64,000 nucleotides of DNA from Bostrychus sinensis (lineage: Eukaryota; Chordata; Actinopteri; Gobiiformes; Eleotridae). How positions within the stretch are numbered: the stretch's first letter is position 1; each line of letters begins with the position of its first letter. The notes beneath the pieces were generated by a model, which was given only the letters and a program-made list of their open reading frames with translations, searched no databases and was not told the origin of the DNA. The DNA lies in assembly GCA_020698575.1 (NCBI GenBank), contig CM036252.1, positions 28,473,206 to 28,537,205 of the forward strand. Reading direction: 5' to 3'. The translations under genes were made by a program, and so were the position numbers. Shown here in pieces: positions 34,997 to 46,035 of this stretch.

Positions 34997-36063
34997 CAGT
35001 TTTTCTCAATCACTTTGACACATTTCTCCATTCAGAATTGTCATTTGCAAAACAGGTCACACAAAGAATTCAAACAGGATTTCAGGTTCTCAAACTAACG
35101 GCTTTTCTGTAATCAGGTGACTTCCTGTGCATTTTCACTATTTTCACACAGCAGTGCAAAACTCTGAGTCCTGCTCTCAGTAAGACTATGGGTATTTTCA
35201 CTACCTAAAACCTGACCGTTTTCATAATAAAAAATAAAAAATTCAGAGAAAATATTTTTTACATGAACACAGAATGTGCATTTATGTATTGTACTGTACT
35301 GTACATTATTTTACACAAGTCTTTGGTGACTATGACGCACTGTAAATCTGCAGTGGTCTATTCTTTATACTGTAGTATGTCTACTGTAAGAAATAATCAT
35401 GACAGTAACAGCAAATTGAAGCAAAGAGCATTAGTTTTATTCTACATCCTGACATCTTTACCACTGTCAGTGGAAGCTCTGCAAACAATAATGAAAATAT
35501 GTTTACTCTGATAAAGAAAAATAGTATGTATTTCTCCTCTTGTGATGTCTGCTGGGAGACAGATTCAACCTCACTGTAAACAGGTGTCCTCAGTCCTTAT
35601 GGTTTATTTTTTTAATAAAGAAACACTGAAAAAATATATAGTTTTCTATAAGTATATACTATATATTATGTCTTTCCCCTGACTCTCTGCCGAGACTCCT
35701 TCCCTTTGATTCCTGGGTGAAAACACTGAAACAGAAGTCATTTCCTTGTAATCAGATGCTGAGTGCTCACAGATGTTAGATTTTTGCAGCTACATTTAAG
35801 TTTCTATATTTAAAGAGACAGTATTTTGGCCAAAGTCCCTTTCCATGTGCAAAAAAGACTACTGCATTGGCCAAACAAAGTGATTTCAGTGAAGCTGAGT
35901 CTCTGTGTGAGAGCTGTGTGAAGAGTTTTGAGAAAGAGTTTGAAAACTGTGTGAAATGATGAGAAATTTTCAAACCGAGAATCCTGTTGAAATATAAGTT
36001 TGAAGAAAAAGAGCGAATGGAACAAGGTTTCAAGAAATGAGCTAAAGCAATTGAGAAAAACTC
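34997..36063. mobile_element. TA-flanked element inside hAT-1 copy a
   Basis: Left TIR 'cagtttttctcaatcacttt', right end inverse 'gagtttttctcaattgcttt', about 26 of 32 bases alike over the longer TIR. TA is present on each side (34995-34996 and 36064-36065), while the sibling hAT-1 at 48.6 kb has a single uninterrupted ATTAAGTACAT at this place. This indicates Tc1/mariner-type insertion at TA. The 1067-bp interior shows no recognisable transposase. Confidence 0.8.
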
Positions 36064-36219
36064 TAAGTACATAAAAATAAATTTAGTGTTGGAGTTTGAA
36101 ATGAATTACAGTTATATACTTGTTTAAAACTATTACTTTGAAGAAAAGTTTAGCCAATAGTCAATGTTTTTTGTAACTTTTTAAAATAGAAATATAGAGA
36201 CAAACATGACTTAGACTGC

Positions 36220-37048
36220 ACTAGAATACTCCAATCTCAATCTGACTATGAGCATACTCTGAATAAAATACTGTCATGTAAACATTTTAGAAGTACCTTA
36301 AACAGATTAAGGTCAAATTCAGAATAAGCCTTAATCAAAATAAGACACCTGGAGTATTCTGATTTTAATCGCATTATTAAGCCATGTAAACGCCTTAATC
36401 ACATTATTGCTTGTTCTCCCCTTTTTTGCCAAAGTTATTGTGGCTTCGTGACTGATAAAAACATTCTTAAAAGAAGAGAAAATGTCCAAAGCGCAATTAT
36501 TATTTGCAAAACAAGCTAGCAGTTATGAGCTTTTTTTTTTTTTTTGTAGCGACAGATGTTTCCGATTTTAGACGCCATTGCAGGGCTCTCACTTTGTAAA
36601 ACAAATACTGCAGTTATTCTTAACTTTTAAATTAACATAAGTCAAATTATTGATGTTATATAGTGAATGGTTAAAATGCAGGGTTAGTACAGTTGCACAA
36701 CACGGACAATATAATGCACAAAAAGCTAGGACTAAACAGTAAACAGGAAGTCTACCGTAGTGTTAGCATTAGCTTTACATCCAGCCTCTCACCGGTACAC
36801 TCCAGGATTTACTCTTGTCCCTTTATTAAATAATGACAACGCAGCAATGTTTAAAGTTTCCACTATACATACGATTTTTATCTCGTATATTAACACAACA
36901 TTTAAAACCCGCTTAATCAGAATATGCTCTTAACATGTAAACAGGAATATTCTTATTCCAGTAGCACATGTAAACACCTTATTAAGAGTATGAGCTTAAT
37001 CTGAATATGGACCTTAATTGGAGTATAATATGCCATGTAAACGCCCTG
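36220..37048. mobile_element. Inverted-repeat element inside hAT-1 copy a
   Basis: The right end reads 'catgtaaacgccctg'. The words 'catgtaaac', 'ttaatc' and 'aatatgctc/gagcata' recur in both orientations at both ends (36230-36420 and 36905-37045), as in a palindromic non-autonomous DNA transposon. The left limit is approximate and no TSD was confirmed. The centre (36520-36880) is less repetitive. Confidence 0.6.
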
Positions 37049-37407
37049 ATAGTCTTTCAGATAAAGGGGAGTTCTATAGCTGGGAGTCCACGTGGAATTT
37101 TCAGAAATGTAAGGGGGCCACAACAGTCCTGACTTTGGGAATGGCTGATCTAGGTAGTTCAGCTCCTTTCCACTTTCCAAAGACATGCATATGGTAGGTG
37201 AATTGGTGAAAAATTGCACCTATTGAATGAATGCAGTGGTTGTCAATCAGTATGTGTCTCTGTGTCAGCCCTGCAACTAACTGACCACTGTCTAGGCTGG
37301 GGGTGTACCCAGCCAAAGGCCCATAGTTGCAGGAATCGGCCTCAGCCACTCGTGACCCCTTACAGGAATAAGTGAAAGATAAGTGTATGAAAAAAAAAAA
37401 AAAAAAA

Positions 37408-37688
37408 TCATGTTTAATTCAGTGTACTTGTCAACCTTTAATTAACAACAATCATACAGAATCCTAAAAAATATATTTGAGAACAATAAAGCTAGTAGTT
37501 GGCAAACTATTCATGGACATTGCATTGGATAGGTCCAATGCAGTAAATCTTCCTGTTTTACAAGGAGGTAATACAAACATGGAGAATTAATAGAAACATA
37601 TTAAGAATATATATACAATAACTAATTGGTGAAACAACACATTGCATAAAGCCGGTCCCATTTTAGACTGCTATTAGATAAATAGCTA
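37408..37688. other. AT-rich spacer
   Basis: Nothing recognised. Confidence 0.5.
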
Positions 37689-38202
37689 TGGGGCAACAGT
37701 GGTGCAGTGGGTTAAGCATTTGACCACCAACCGAAGGGTCAGCAGTTAGACGTTGCCTTAAGTACATACTGTTATAATAATATAAAAATAATGGATTATA
37801 TTTATGTTGCACTTCTCAAAGCTCTGTAGCCACAGCTGCCCTGGGGCGGACTGATGGAAGTGTGGCTGTGTCTGTGCCTCCGACCACCAACAAAGTAAGT
37901 CAAAGTGACAAATTCATACATAGGCAAGGGGGGTGAAGTGCCCTGCCCAAATACCCAAGGACACAACCACAATATGTAATGCCAATTGCTGGGCTTGAAC
38001 CATCAACCTTCAGGTTAGTGGGCAAATGTCTCTACTGTGTTAGTACGGCTGTTGTTGTGTAAATGGGTAAGACACTTTACCGCACTGCCAACTGTACTTG
38101 CAACAGGGAGGGCACATAAATACAATAAAATAAATTGCCAAATTACTGTGTGAGTAGTTCTAGGAAGGGGGCAGCTGAGAGACGAAAAAAGAAAAAAAAA
38201 AG
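37689..38202 (+). repeat. SINE-A split by a SINE-B
   Basis: Head 37689-37773 ('ggggcaacagtggtgcagtg', 'aaccgaagggtcagcag') stops inside the body; the body resumes at 38045 ('acggctgttgttgtgt', 'gggtaagacacttta', 'aaattactgtgtgag', 'gcagctgagag') and ends in an A-rich tail. Head plus body give one normal SINE-A. Confidence 0.8.
37774..38044 (-). repeat. SINE-B nested in SINE-A
   Basis: Minus-strand order: head with B-box-like 'ggttcaagcccagc', 'ttgtgtccttgggta', 'gttggtggtcggagg', the core 'gccccagggcagctgtggc', 'gagctttgagaagtgcaaca', and an AT-rich tail. Similar words on both sides (tactgttataata and tactgtgttagta) may be a worn target-site duplication. Confidence 0.8.
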
Positions 38203-39610
38203 TATAGTTTCTTTTCACTTAAAAAAAAAAAAGGAATGCATCTGGCTTGTCAGACTTTATGGAAAGAAGGAAAGACGTGGCAATGATTGTTGATAATCAT
38301 TCAAAGATGACCACCGTTTCTTACATAGGGATAACACAAAAAAGTAACTAAAAATAAAATGTAAAGCTAAATGTTTATGGTAAGCTCTATACGTTTGTTT
38401 AATGTAATGCTTTGCTAATGGCATTGGTGCACTTTCGAGTTGGAAGGAAATTTGGCAGAGGGTAGCTTTAAATATATTCATGGGGCGGAATGCAATAACC
38501 TTTGCAGCACCTATTCAAATCCACCGCTTGCTTCCGTATTGCTGATCCAGGATTCCCCCTCCTTCCACCTCACTTCTCTTTGACTTGCCAGTCTGTCCTC
38601 TGGCTGAACCCAATCGTACCTTGTGGTTCGGGGGTGAGAACTCATCCCTTTTCCCTATGGACCCCTTTGCCTTTTACTTCCTGACCTTAGCCTGACACTG
38701 ATCTGGCCTTTTGAAGACAAGCAAAGATCAAGTGTGGATCAAGGGGTTAGTCAGTCTGTTGATACCAGGATTTCTTTCTCTTTCTTTTTTTTTTTCCTTT
38801 CCCTGTCTGCGGCCCGTGTTTGTCTGTACTCTCCCGGTCGATAAGTTGTGCATGCTAAAAAAAAAAAGAAAAAAGTAATAAGGAGTGGGGCTGTTTGCAG
38901 TTGGCTCCTGTTCATCATTCAGCCTGAGAGGAAATCTATGAGAGGATGATAAACATATTGCTAAGTAAGGGGAACCGGTTAGTGTCATTGCACAGAGAGC
39001 TGTGTACACGAAGGGACAGCTGGTGCCATGGGGGGAAAAGAACTGAGTCAGGAAGGAGAAGGGGAACATGGTCAATTTCAGAAGGCACTGTAGCTGGATG
39101 ATTAGCTTATATACCTGTATTTTACCGGTTTTAGGTAGAGGTGGAAATCAGAATTCCTAGGGAAAACCTGAAGGAAGCTGTGAGAAGCTATGTAGTGAGT
39201 GGCACCTTGAAGAAGCCATGTGCTTGTTGTGTGGGGGGGCAAGGTGGCCTGGGAGGAAACCCCGCATTGAGTGCCCTCATATAGACATGAATACAGTATG
39301 TCTAAGTGGCCAAAGAAGAAGCTTAAATCCACTCGCATTTGAAAATTTGGCTGTTGTGGTTGTCCTGCCCTCCATGTGCCAGAAAAAAAGGAAATTGAGA
39401 GAAACTGGCACAGAGAAGTGCAATTAAATTTGTTCATTTTTGTAATTAATTAATCATTAAAGTCCCAGCACTGTATATTCTGTTTGTAGTCTCAACTTTT
39501 TTGTATTTGTATTTGGATTTTGTAGTATGTATAGTGATAATTATAAAACTATTATATAAGTTGATTCTTAACACATGTACAACTGTATTATGTAACTCTA
39601 TTGTGTACAG
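38203..39610. other. Single-copy DNA
   Basis: 38490-38700 and 38960-39080 are GC-richer and non-repetitive here; 38865-38878 is A-rich. No supported exon. Confidence 0.45.
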
Positions 39611-39972
39611 TAGTGGTTCCCCAAAGTGGGGTCGAGGGCCTCCTGTTGGGCCACAAATGTAGCACAAGCGGGACAGCAGAGGTTGTCTTCTTTAAAGTAT
39701 ATCTATCCATCTTCTATCGCTTATCTGATGCTGCACAGAGGCAGGGTCCTCTCCCTAGACACTTCCTCTCCTAGGGGTATCCCAATTATTCTAGCTGGGA
39801 GACATAGTCCCTCCAGCGTGTGTCCTTGGTCTTCTCCTGGGCCTCTCCACCGGGTGGGACATGCCCGAAACAGGGAGGCATTTTCCCAGGTACAGTTACT
39901 TGTTTGGGGGTCTTTTTTAGAATGTTTTGACTTTTAAGGGGGTTCTGACACTCTTGACTTTGGCAGTGGCTG
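39611..39972 (+). mobile_element. hAT-1 copy b, with a nested repeat
   Basis: Starts TAGTGGTTCCCCAAAGTGGG, ends 'ttgactttggcagtggctg', matching copies a and c. Flanking 8-mers GTGTACAG and ATGTTCAC agree at only 5 of 8 bases. A different repeat occupies 39699-39893. Confidence 0.7.
39699..39893. repeat. Dispersed teleost repeat fragment in hAT-1 copy b
   Basis: 'atccatcttctatcgcttat', 'gggagacatagtccctccag', 'ttggtcttctcctgggcctc', 'caccgggtgggacatgcccg'. I know this phrase order as a common dispersed sequence in teleost genomes but cannot assign its class from sequence alone. Confidence 0.5.
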
Positions 39973-40012
39973 ATGTTCACTAGTATATACATAAGTTCAT
40001 ATGTTCAATTCA

Positions 40013-40203
40013 GTTTTATTTATATAGGCCAGTATGACAACAACAGTAGCCTCCAAGAGCTTTACAAACATTTAATCAAACATAAACACACAATCAGACT
40101 TAACACACAATCAAAGATAAACAATAACTACACTAAACTAAACAGACCCAGGACATTCCCTGTCCTTAGACCCTCCTTCTCGGTAAGGAAAAACTCCTAA
40201 AAA
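40013..40203 (-). repeat. Tail-X repeat, 3' part
   Basis: On + it reads 'ttttatttatataggccagt', 'gacaacaacagtagcctcc', '...cctgtccttagaccctcc' 'ttctcggtaaggaaaaactcc', the inverse of 53985-54140. No coding frame. Confidence 0.75.
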
Positions 40204-40276
40204 AAAGTTGTGTCAAATGCTTTTCTTTATGAAATTCTGTCCATTTATCCTGGCTTGGCACTGGTTCCAATCTGTC

Positions 40277-40299
40277 AAAAAAAAAAAAAAAAAAAAAAA
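40277..40299. repeat. Poly(A) run
   Basis: About 23 A on the + strand, not clearly attached to a recognisable retroposed copy. Confidence 0.9.
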
Positions 40300-40458
40300 G
40301 TCCTTTAGGCATCATCTGAATATTTTATTAGATGAGCGTGTACACTCCATGCCGATATATGGGATGCTCCAATACAGTTCTTGTCTACACAATTTTACAT
40401 TGAATAAAATGTTGCTGATGATACAGAGTTATAATGTTGGCTACAGTTGCTTACATTA

Positions 40459-41490
40459 GGCAAGGCAAGGCAAGGCAAGTTTATTTGTATAGCACAATTC
40501 ATACACAGAGCAATTCAAAGTGCTTTACAGAAAATAAAAGGCAAATTTAAAAGTACAAAACACAATTAAAACAATAAAATCAAATTTAAAGAGTATAATT
40601 AAGAATCAATTTAAAATTAAATTAAAAGAGAAGAGTGCAGATAAAACACTTTCAGTTGGCATATGCACAGTTAAAAAGAACAGTTTTAAGTCTGGACTTG
40701 AACTTTGTCAGAGTAGAGGCCTGTCTAACATCGTCAGGGAGACTGTTCCAGAGTTTAGCTGCATAAAACTGAAACGCTGCTTCACCGAGTTTAGTCCTGA
40801 CTCTGGGCACCAGCAGGAGACCTGTCCCTGAGGTTCTCAGAGTCCGAGATGGTTCATATGGGACCAACAGGTCAGAGATGTACTTTGGTGCTAAGCCATG
40901 GAGAGACTTGTACACAAGCAGAGATGTTTTAAAGTCTATTCTCTGAGCAACAGGAAGCCAATGCAGAGACCTGAGGACAGGACTAATATGGTCGTACTTC
41001 CTGGTTTTGGTCAGGACCCGAGCAGCAGTGTTCTGGATGTACTGCAGCTGTCTTACAGCTCGCTTAGTGAGTCCAGTGAGCAGACCGTTACAGTAGTCTA
41101 ACCTGCTGGAGATGAATGCATGAATAAGTCTCTCTAGGTCTGGTTTAGACAGTATACCTTTGATTCTGGCAATGTTTTTGAGATGGTAAAATGCTGATGA
41201 TGTTATAGATTTAATGTGACTGCTGAAGTTCAATTCAGAGTCCATGATTACCCCGAGATTTCTAACCTGACTTGTAGGTTTTAGTGAAAGAGACTCGAGA
41301 TGACTACAGACACCTTGTCTTTGTTTCTGTGGGCCAAAGATGATTATTTCAGTCTTGTCTGTAGTTCGCTGGAGAAAGTTGTTTCTCATCCACTCATTGA
41401 TCTGTTGGATGCAGTGACAGAGTGAATCCACAGGTCCATATTCACCTGCTGTCAGTGAGATGTAAATCTGAGTGTCATCTGCATAGTTGC
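40459..41490 (-). mobile_element. 5'-truncated L2/CR1-type LINE reaching the RT core
   Basis: The best-preserved coding relic here. The minus frame is open from the truncated 5' side (about 41490) to the stop near 40652, about 279 codons. It begins with the reverse-transcriptase catalytic box YADD (codons at 41474-41485, 'YADDTQIYISL'), continues through 'KTEIIIFGPQ', 'LGVIMDSELNFSSHIKSI', 'LIHAFISSRLDYCNGLLTGL', 'LQYIQNTAARVLT', 'ISPVLRSLHWLPV' and ends 'FKSRLKTVLFNCAYAN'. Such an element copies RNA into DNA at a nick. The 3' UTR ends 'gtgctatacaaataaac' plus a (TTGCC)n tail, seen as 'ggcaaggcaagg' at 40459. The endonuclease and fingers are missing, so it cannot move by itself. The frame has no stop, which suggests a fairly young insertion. 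Confidence 0.93.
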
Positions 41491-42185
41491 TGCATTATGG
41501 AAAAAAGAAAAAAAGTGGGTCTCCAATAAAAAAACAATACAAAAAAAAAAACAATACAAAAACAAACAAAACAACAAAACTAGCTCTATCATTCAGAAGC
41601 ATTCTGAACCTAAACGTGACCACTGCCCAGCCATCATGCAAACTAATCTGCATTATTACCCAATCCTTTACTGTTACCGTTTCACACCCCGCCTCCTCGT
41701 ACTGTTTACCGAAGGGCCTGATTAACTGCACGGCGGAGCGCATCAACATCCATTTCATCCATATTTGATGAGTGACTGTCTCCATATTCACCACAACGGG
41801 GGGAGAGGCTGTAATCAACACGCACACACTGTGAACAATTATTTACACAGATAATGGTGTGGTGCTTGTACTGCCTAGACAAAGATATATATGTATATAT
41901 ATTTGTCTGCCCCTCTTTAATGTTTTTTTTCCATCTAAAGACATTCTGATTAGGTAATAACATGGTGGGTTTGGTTTTGATTTAATCTTTTGTCCTGATG
42001 TGTTCACGATTAGCCGGTGGATGCTAAATAAAACATGGGTCATCGCCGGGACAACAGTGTGGTATGTGGACCAATCAGCTGAGGCGATTAATGGAAATTG
42101 CCCCCACAGCAAACAAAAAAAAATCTTTGGCACTGTGATAGACGTTGGCGAAATAGATTTTTTAAATTATTGTTGCAAAAAAAGC

Positions 42186-42231
<46 letters not shown>

Positions 42232-43320
42232 TTTGTATGTTATTATGAAAGGGAGCTGGTGTTTGACTTTTTACATTTGCAAAGTGTGTTAATTTATGTA
42301 ACACAGGATTATGCCAGCTATGGGTGGCTGATTAGGTATGATTTTTTTTCAAACAACAACATAGTATATTCATTTTTGGTTGGATTAAAAGTCTTAACAC
42401 CCCCCCCAACCCCCCAAAAAAGAAGAAAGACAGCCACAAGGGAAAGAAACTTTGTGTTATTGTAGTTATTTTGATTTGCAAAGTATTTGGGGCTACATTT
42501 ATGCATGTTTTTCAAGAATTGCACTTACTTTCCACCATTATGTCAGTTGTTCAGCTGCTTAATTATCTGCATCTGCTTTAAAGCCTACACTATTAAACCC
42601 AATAAAACAGTAGTCATGTAAATCTCTCACCCATCTGGAAAAAAGTCTGCCCTTTTCATGCCCACATCCATTTGCACATATTTGCCACTCTTTTGAGCTG
42701 CACAGATAAAAGTCCTTTCTCTCATCGAGCAATCTGTGTTTCTCTAGCCTCCAGCAAAAAAAAAAAAACAACAACAAAAAAACAAAAACAAAAAATAAGC
42801 CACAGGTGGATTTTTTTAAAGTCATTTGCCAAGGCCAGCATCCCTTTCACTCTCCACACCTGTACGTTTTATGCTGATCATGAGATGGAAGCATACTAGA
42901 TAATGGCTGGGACCAGTGGCCTTTTGTGTTTTGTAACAGCACGCACGGAGTATTTCGCTGAATTGATCCGTGTTCCATGTAGCATCGATCGAGCATTTAA
43001 GAGGAACGGGAAGGACTCTTTGTACTCACTTAATAGGTGAGGTGTGCCTTTTCGGTGCAGCTGGAAGCCCACTAGGCATTAGATATTCTTGGTAATGCAT
43101 CGTTGAAGTTGTCTGCAGTGTTCAGGCTCGTCTTAACTTTTTCCCATTAAAAAGTTGGACAAATGACAAGAGTGTAAAGTTCTGGAAGTGAACTGAAGTT
43201 TAAAAGAAAAAAAAAAGATAGCTAATCCTTTCAAACCTTTTAGCTGTATTGACCTTCCTTAGAATTTGTGAATGAGATATAGGAAACTCTTGCTGATGTG
43301 TACTCCAATGAGTCTGTCGG
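41491..43320. other. Single-copy DNA with simple repeats
   Basis: An (AAT)n microsatellite at 42185-42232, C-rich and A-rich runs at 42400-42425 and 42757-42797. 41590-41860 and 41990-42160 are of mixed composition with ATTA and GATTA words and could be enhancers. No exon supported. Confidence 0.5.
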
Positions 43321-43445
43321 TTGCTCTTTTTTTTGTTCATCGCCACAGCAAACCATTCGCACAGTGATTTCGTAAATTTTTTTTTTGTTTGTTTTTGTTG
43401 TTTTTTTTACTCCATATACCCTTCCTGTTGCACTGTCTTGTTTGT
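43321..43445 (-). repeat. SINE-A, truncated
   Basis: 'gttcatcgccacagcaaacc', 'cgcacagtgatttcgtaaat', a T-rich stretch, then 'ccatatacccttcctgttgc' match the SINE-A body in reverse. The head is missing. Confidence 0.6.
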
Positions 43446-43884
43446 TTTGTTTGGTCTATTGAGATCTCCAGTGTACTGCATCAGCTACTCTTCCCAGGGT
43501 CACTTTATAACCCAAAAACTATAATTATATTACAATTCATACTACAATAATTACTACAATTACTACAACAATTCATAATAATATTTACACATCTTCATTG
43601 TTGAAAGACATTCCAACTGTTTTTTGAAGTGACCAAAAACAACCTTTTATAAAAATGATATAGTAATACAGACAAGCTTTTTTATTTTTATATTTTGTGT
43701 ATTTTTTTTATTTTTTATAATTATTTATATTTTGTGGCTTGTGACCTCCTGTAACTGTATTAGTAACCATGAATAAGTGAATAAAATTAGTTGAAAATAC
43801 ATTGCATTTAAATGTTTTGGTTCTTCAAGTGGTACTTCTTCCATACAAATCCTGGTTGTATGTTTTGTTTGAGTAATTTATTTA
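43446..43884. other. AT-rich spacer
   Basis: Nothing recognised. Confidence 0.5.
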
Positions 43885-44215
43885 TTTTTTATTTATTTAT
43901 TTATTTAGACAGGGAAAGCCCATTGAGAGTCAGCTCTCATTTACAAGGGCGCCCTGTTACAAAACAGTTACATAGCAATAATCACAATTAAATACATTTA
44001 AAACACCATTAAGTAAAACATGTGCAAGTTATATAAGAGGTACTTTCAAGCAAAACCTTAAATGTGTTTACAGAAATGAGTCTATCTAATTTAAGTGTAT
44101 TCTGAAGCTTGAAACTTTGAACCATATTACAATAACGAAACAAGATGAAAACTGTGTCTAAATTAAATTCCAATTTAAAAGACTTCATGCAACAAATTGG
44201 CCATGAGGAATAGAC
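43885..44215 (-). mobile_element. LINE 3' end fragment
   Basis: On + it reads an ATTT run, 'agacagggaaagcccattga', 'gagtcagctctcatttacaa', 'gggcgccctgtt'. The inverse ('...aaatgagagctgactctcaatggg...ctaaataaataaataaa') is the usual 3' end of certain teleost L2/CR1 LINEs. Upstream LINE text cannot be translated. Confidence 0.6.
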
Positions 44216-45270
44216 TGCAACAATGCCCACCCCCCTCTGGTGCTGCAAGTGAATTTCACATTCAGTTTTCCCATAGACTTTTCGAAAAATGCATTTTTAA
44301 TATACGGATTTTTCAAAATGTCAATGGAAAAAATTAATGGGAATTTTACTTTGGGAAAAGGGTGTAGCCAGTCACTGTTGAGAGTCTATTTCTAATAATT
44401 TCAATCATTATATAGTCTTTCCCTTACAGTTTATCAGGTGAAGACATCTATTCTTCAGTTACTGGTTAGTTATTATTCTATAGTGAAGAAGTTGTCTAAT
44501 TAAATTAAAATGTAAAAGACTTCACGCATTCTCAAAGCAAAAAAAAAAAAATATCATTCCAAAAGACTCAAACATACAAAGAATTAACCCAAACTAAATT
44601 GTAATGATGTACTGTATATCCATTAAATTTAATCATCATGGGTGCATCAAAATTTTAGGTGGGGAACCCAAGTTTCTGGAAGCAAACCGTAAACTAAAGA
44701 TAATTGGAACTTTTTATACACAAAAGAGTAATGACAACCATTAGTCCATGAAGCATTTCTAAAGGACCCAAAAGAGACCAAATTACCTGCTATTTACTGC
44801 AACACCATCTTTTAATGGGCGTCCAGGCACAAAGGCCTATCTTGTCAAAGCCATTTCACTTCTTAATTATGAGCACTGTTCATAACGCCAAGAAGCTGTC
44901 ATCCCTTACTACACACTTTTTACCTTTCTCACTAAGATTTCCCTTTAACAAGCTGGCGTTATTAGTCGCCATTAGTGTTTTCTCGAATTGCGCGCTCCAT
45001 TTTCGCAGCTGCTAAATTCCTATCAAGACATCCCCAGGCATTGCAGATTAGCACATCTAAAGAGGTGAGTCACCACAGTAACAGGTGCGGCTCTTTATCC
45101 CACTCATAAACTAAGACTAATAGATGGATCTCGAATCTTGAATCATATAAAGTGATGGGAAATGTAATATTCTGCCCAGTCCTGCTGCTTGGAGCTCTGC
45201 AGAAAGCAAAACAGGAGTTTTTAACAGGAGTTGCTATGCTTTAGAGAGTTCATTGCATGTTAGTAAAGCT
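44216..45270. other. Single-copy DNA
   Basis: 44810-45110 is mixed in composition; it has a good donor-like AGAG|GTGAGT at 45060-45069 preceded by about 33 open codons and a pyrimidine tract, but no protein resemblance, so I do not call an exon. Confidence 0.4.
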
Positions 45271-45484
45271 TACACCAATCAAGCGTAACAAAAAGACCAC
45301 GTGCTGGTTATTGGTGGTCATAATGTTATGTGTTATGACCATCTGACTAATGAGCAGCCCCATACACAACAAACTGTGATGCACTATGTGTTCTGACATT
45401 TTTCTACCAGAACCAGCATTAATTTCTTCAGCAATTTGAACCACACGTCAACACGTCAACGTCAACGTCACGTCACGTTCCTTC

Positions 45485-45591
45485 TAGAGATAGACTGATA
45501 TGTTTTTTGTTTTGTTTTTTCAGGGCTGATATTGATACCAATTGTTAAACATCAAGGAGGCCGATAACCGATATTTGAAGCCGATATTCAG
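45485..45591. mobile_element. Left end of an hAT-like element
   Basis: 'tagagatagactgatatg', 'cagggctgatattgatacc', 'gccgataaccgatatt' match the start of a known style of teleost hAT (TAGAG...GACCGATAT, then repeated CCGAT). It is cut off by a LINE fragment and I see no right end. Confidence 0.55.
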
Positions 45592-46035
45592 TTCAGTTCA
45601 GTTGACTTTATTTGTACCCGTAGGTAGATTTGTTTTGCAGCAAAAAAAACAAAAAAAACAGAGGCTAGCATCCAAACACAAGCAATCACAATAAAACAAT
45701 GACACAATCACAATAACAAGACAGTTGTTCCACAGAGAGTTGTACCCACAAGATGCTTAAAAAACATAACTCACTGATGATGTTTAAATAAATAAATAAG
45801 ATCAGACCACAGAAAAAAAAAAAAAAAAAAGATAAATATCACTTAAAACATTGTTAAATATAAATATGTGCAAAGGAGCTATGATTTGTTAAGAACCACA
45901 ATTGAGGGTGGGACAAAGCTATTTCAGTAACGCTTAGTCCTACAGCTGGGCACCTGAAACCTTCCACCCGAGGGGAGAAGGTGAAACTTTTCAGAAAGAG
46001 GGTGGGGAACACACAAGGGCATAACTTTGGGTGTA
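45592..46035 (-). mobile_element. Non-LTR retrotransposon 3' fragment
   Basis: The minus strand at about 45900-46000 reads 'FHLLPSGGRFQVPSCRTKRY', one stop, then 'NSFVP', a motif order I associate with the C-terminal end of teleost LINE ORF2 of the Rex/CR1 type. The 3' end is 'ctacgggtacaaataaagtc' followed by an (AACTG)n tail at 45592-45605 on +. Confidence 0.65.

Larger units (their letters stand above)
34923..37147 (+). mobile_element. hAT-1 copy a, interrupted twice
   Basis: Starts CAGTGGTTCTTAAACTGGGT, ends 'cctgactttgggaatggctg' (inverse CAGCCATTCCCAAAGTC). TSD ATCCAGGT (34915-34922) and ATCTAGGT (37148-37155), 7 of 8 matching. Its own sequence, seen also at 39611-39972 and 48535-49183, is confined to about 34923-34996, 36064-36220 and 37049-37147; the rest is two other insertions. 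The copy codes for nothing. Confidence 0.85.
34790..37407 (+). repeat. SINE-D split by a 2.2-kb hAT-1 insertion
   Basis: The head 34790-34922 ('gtggcagagtagtgagcgct', 'ggttgtgggtttaatc', a B-box-like element) is the 5' part. The body resumes at 37148 ('ccactttccaaagacatgc', 'agccctgcaactaactgacc', 'ggcccatagttgcagg', 'cgtgaccccttacaggaata') and ends in a poly(A) run at 37389-37407. Joined across the insertion they give the usual SINE-D order, so the insertion is younger than the SINE. Confidence 0.8.

Noticed and set aside
44950..45069. Possible exon ending at the GTGAGT donor
   Set aside because: Donor and open frame exist but no protein similarity and only a mediocre acceptor; not enough to call.
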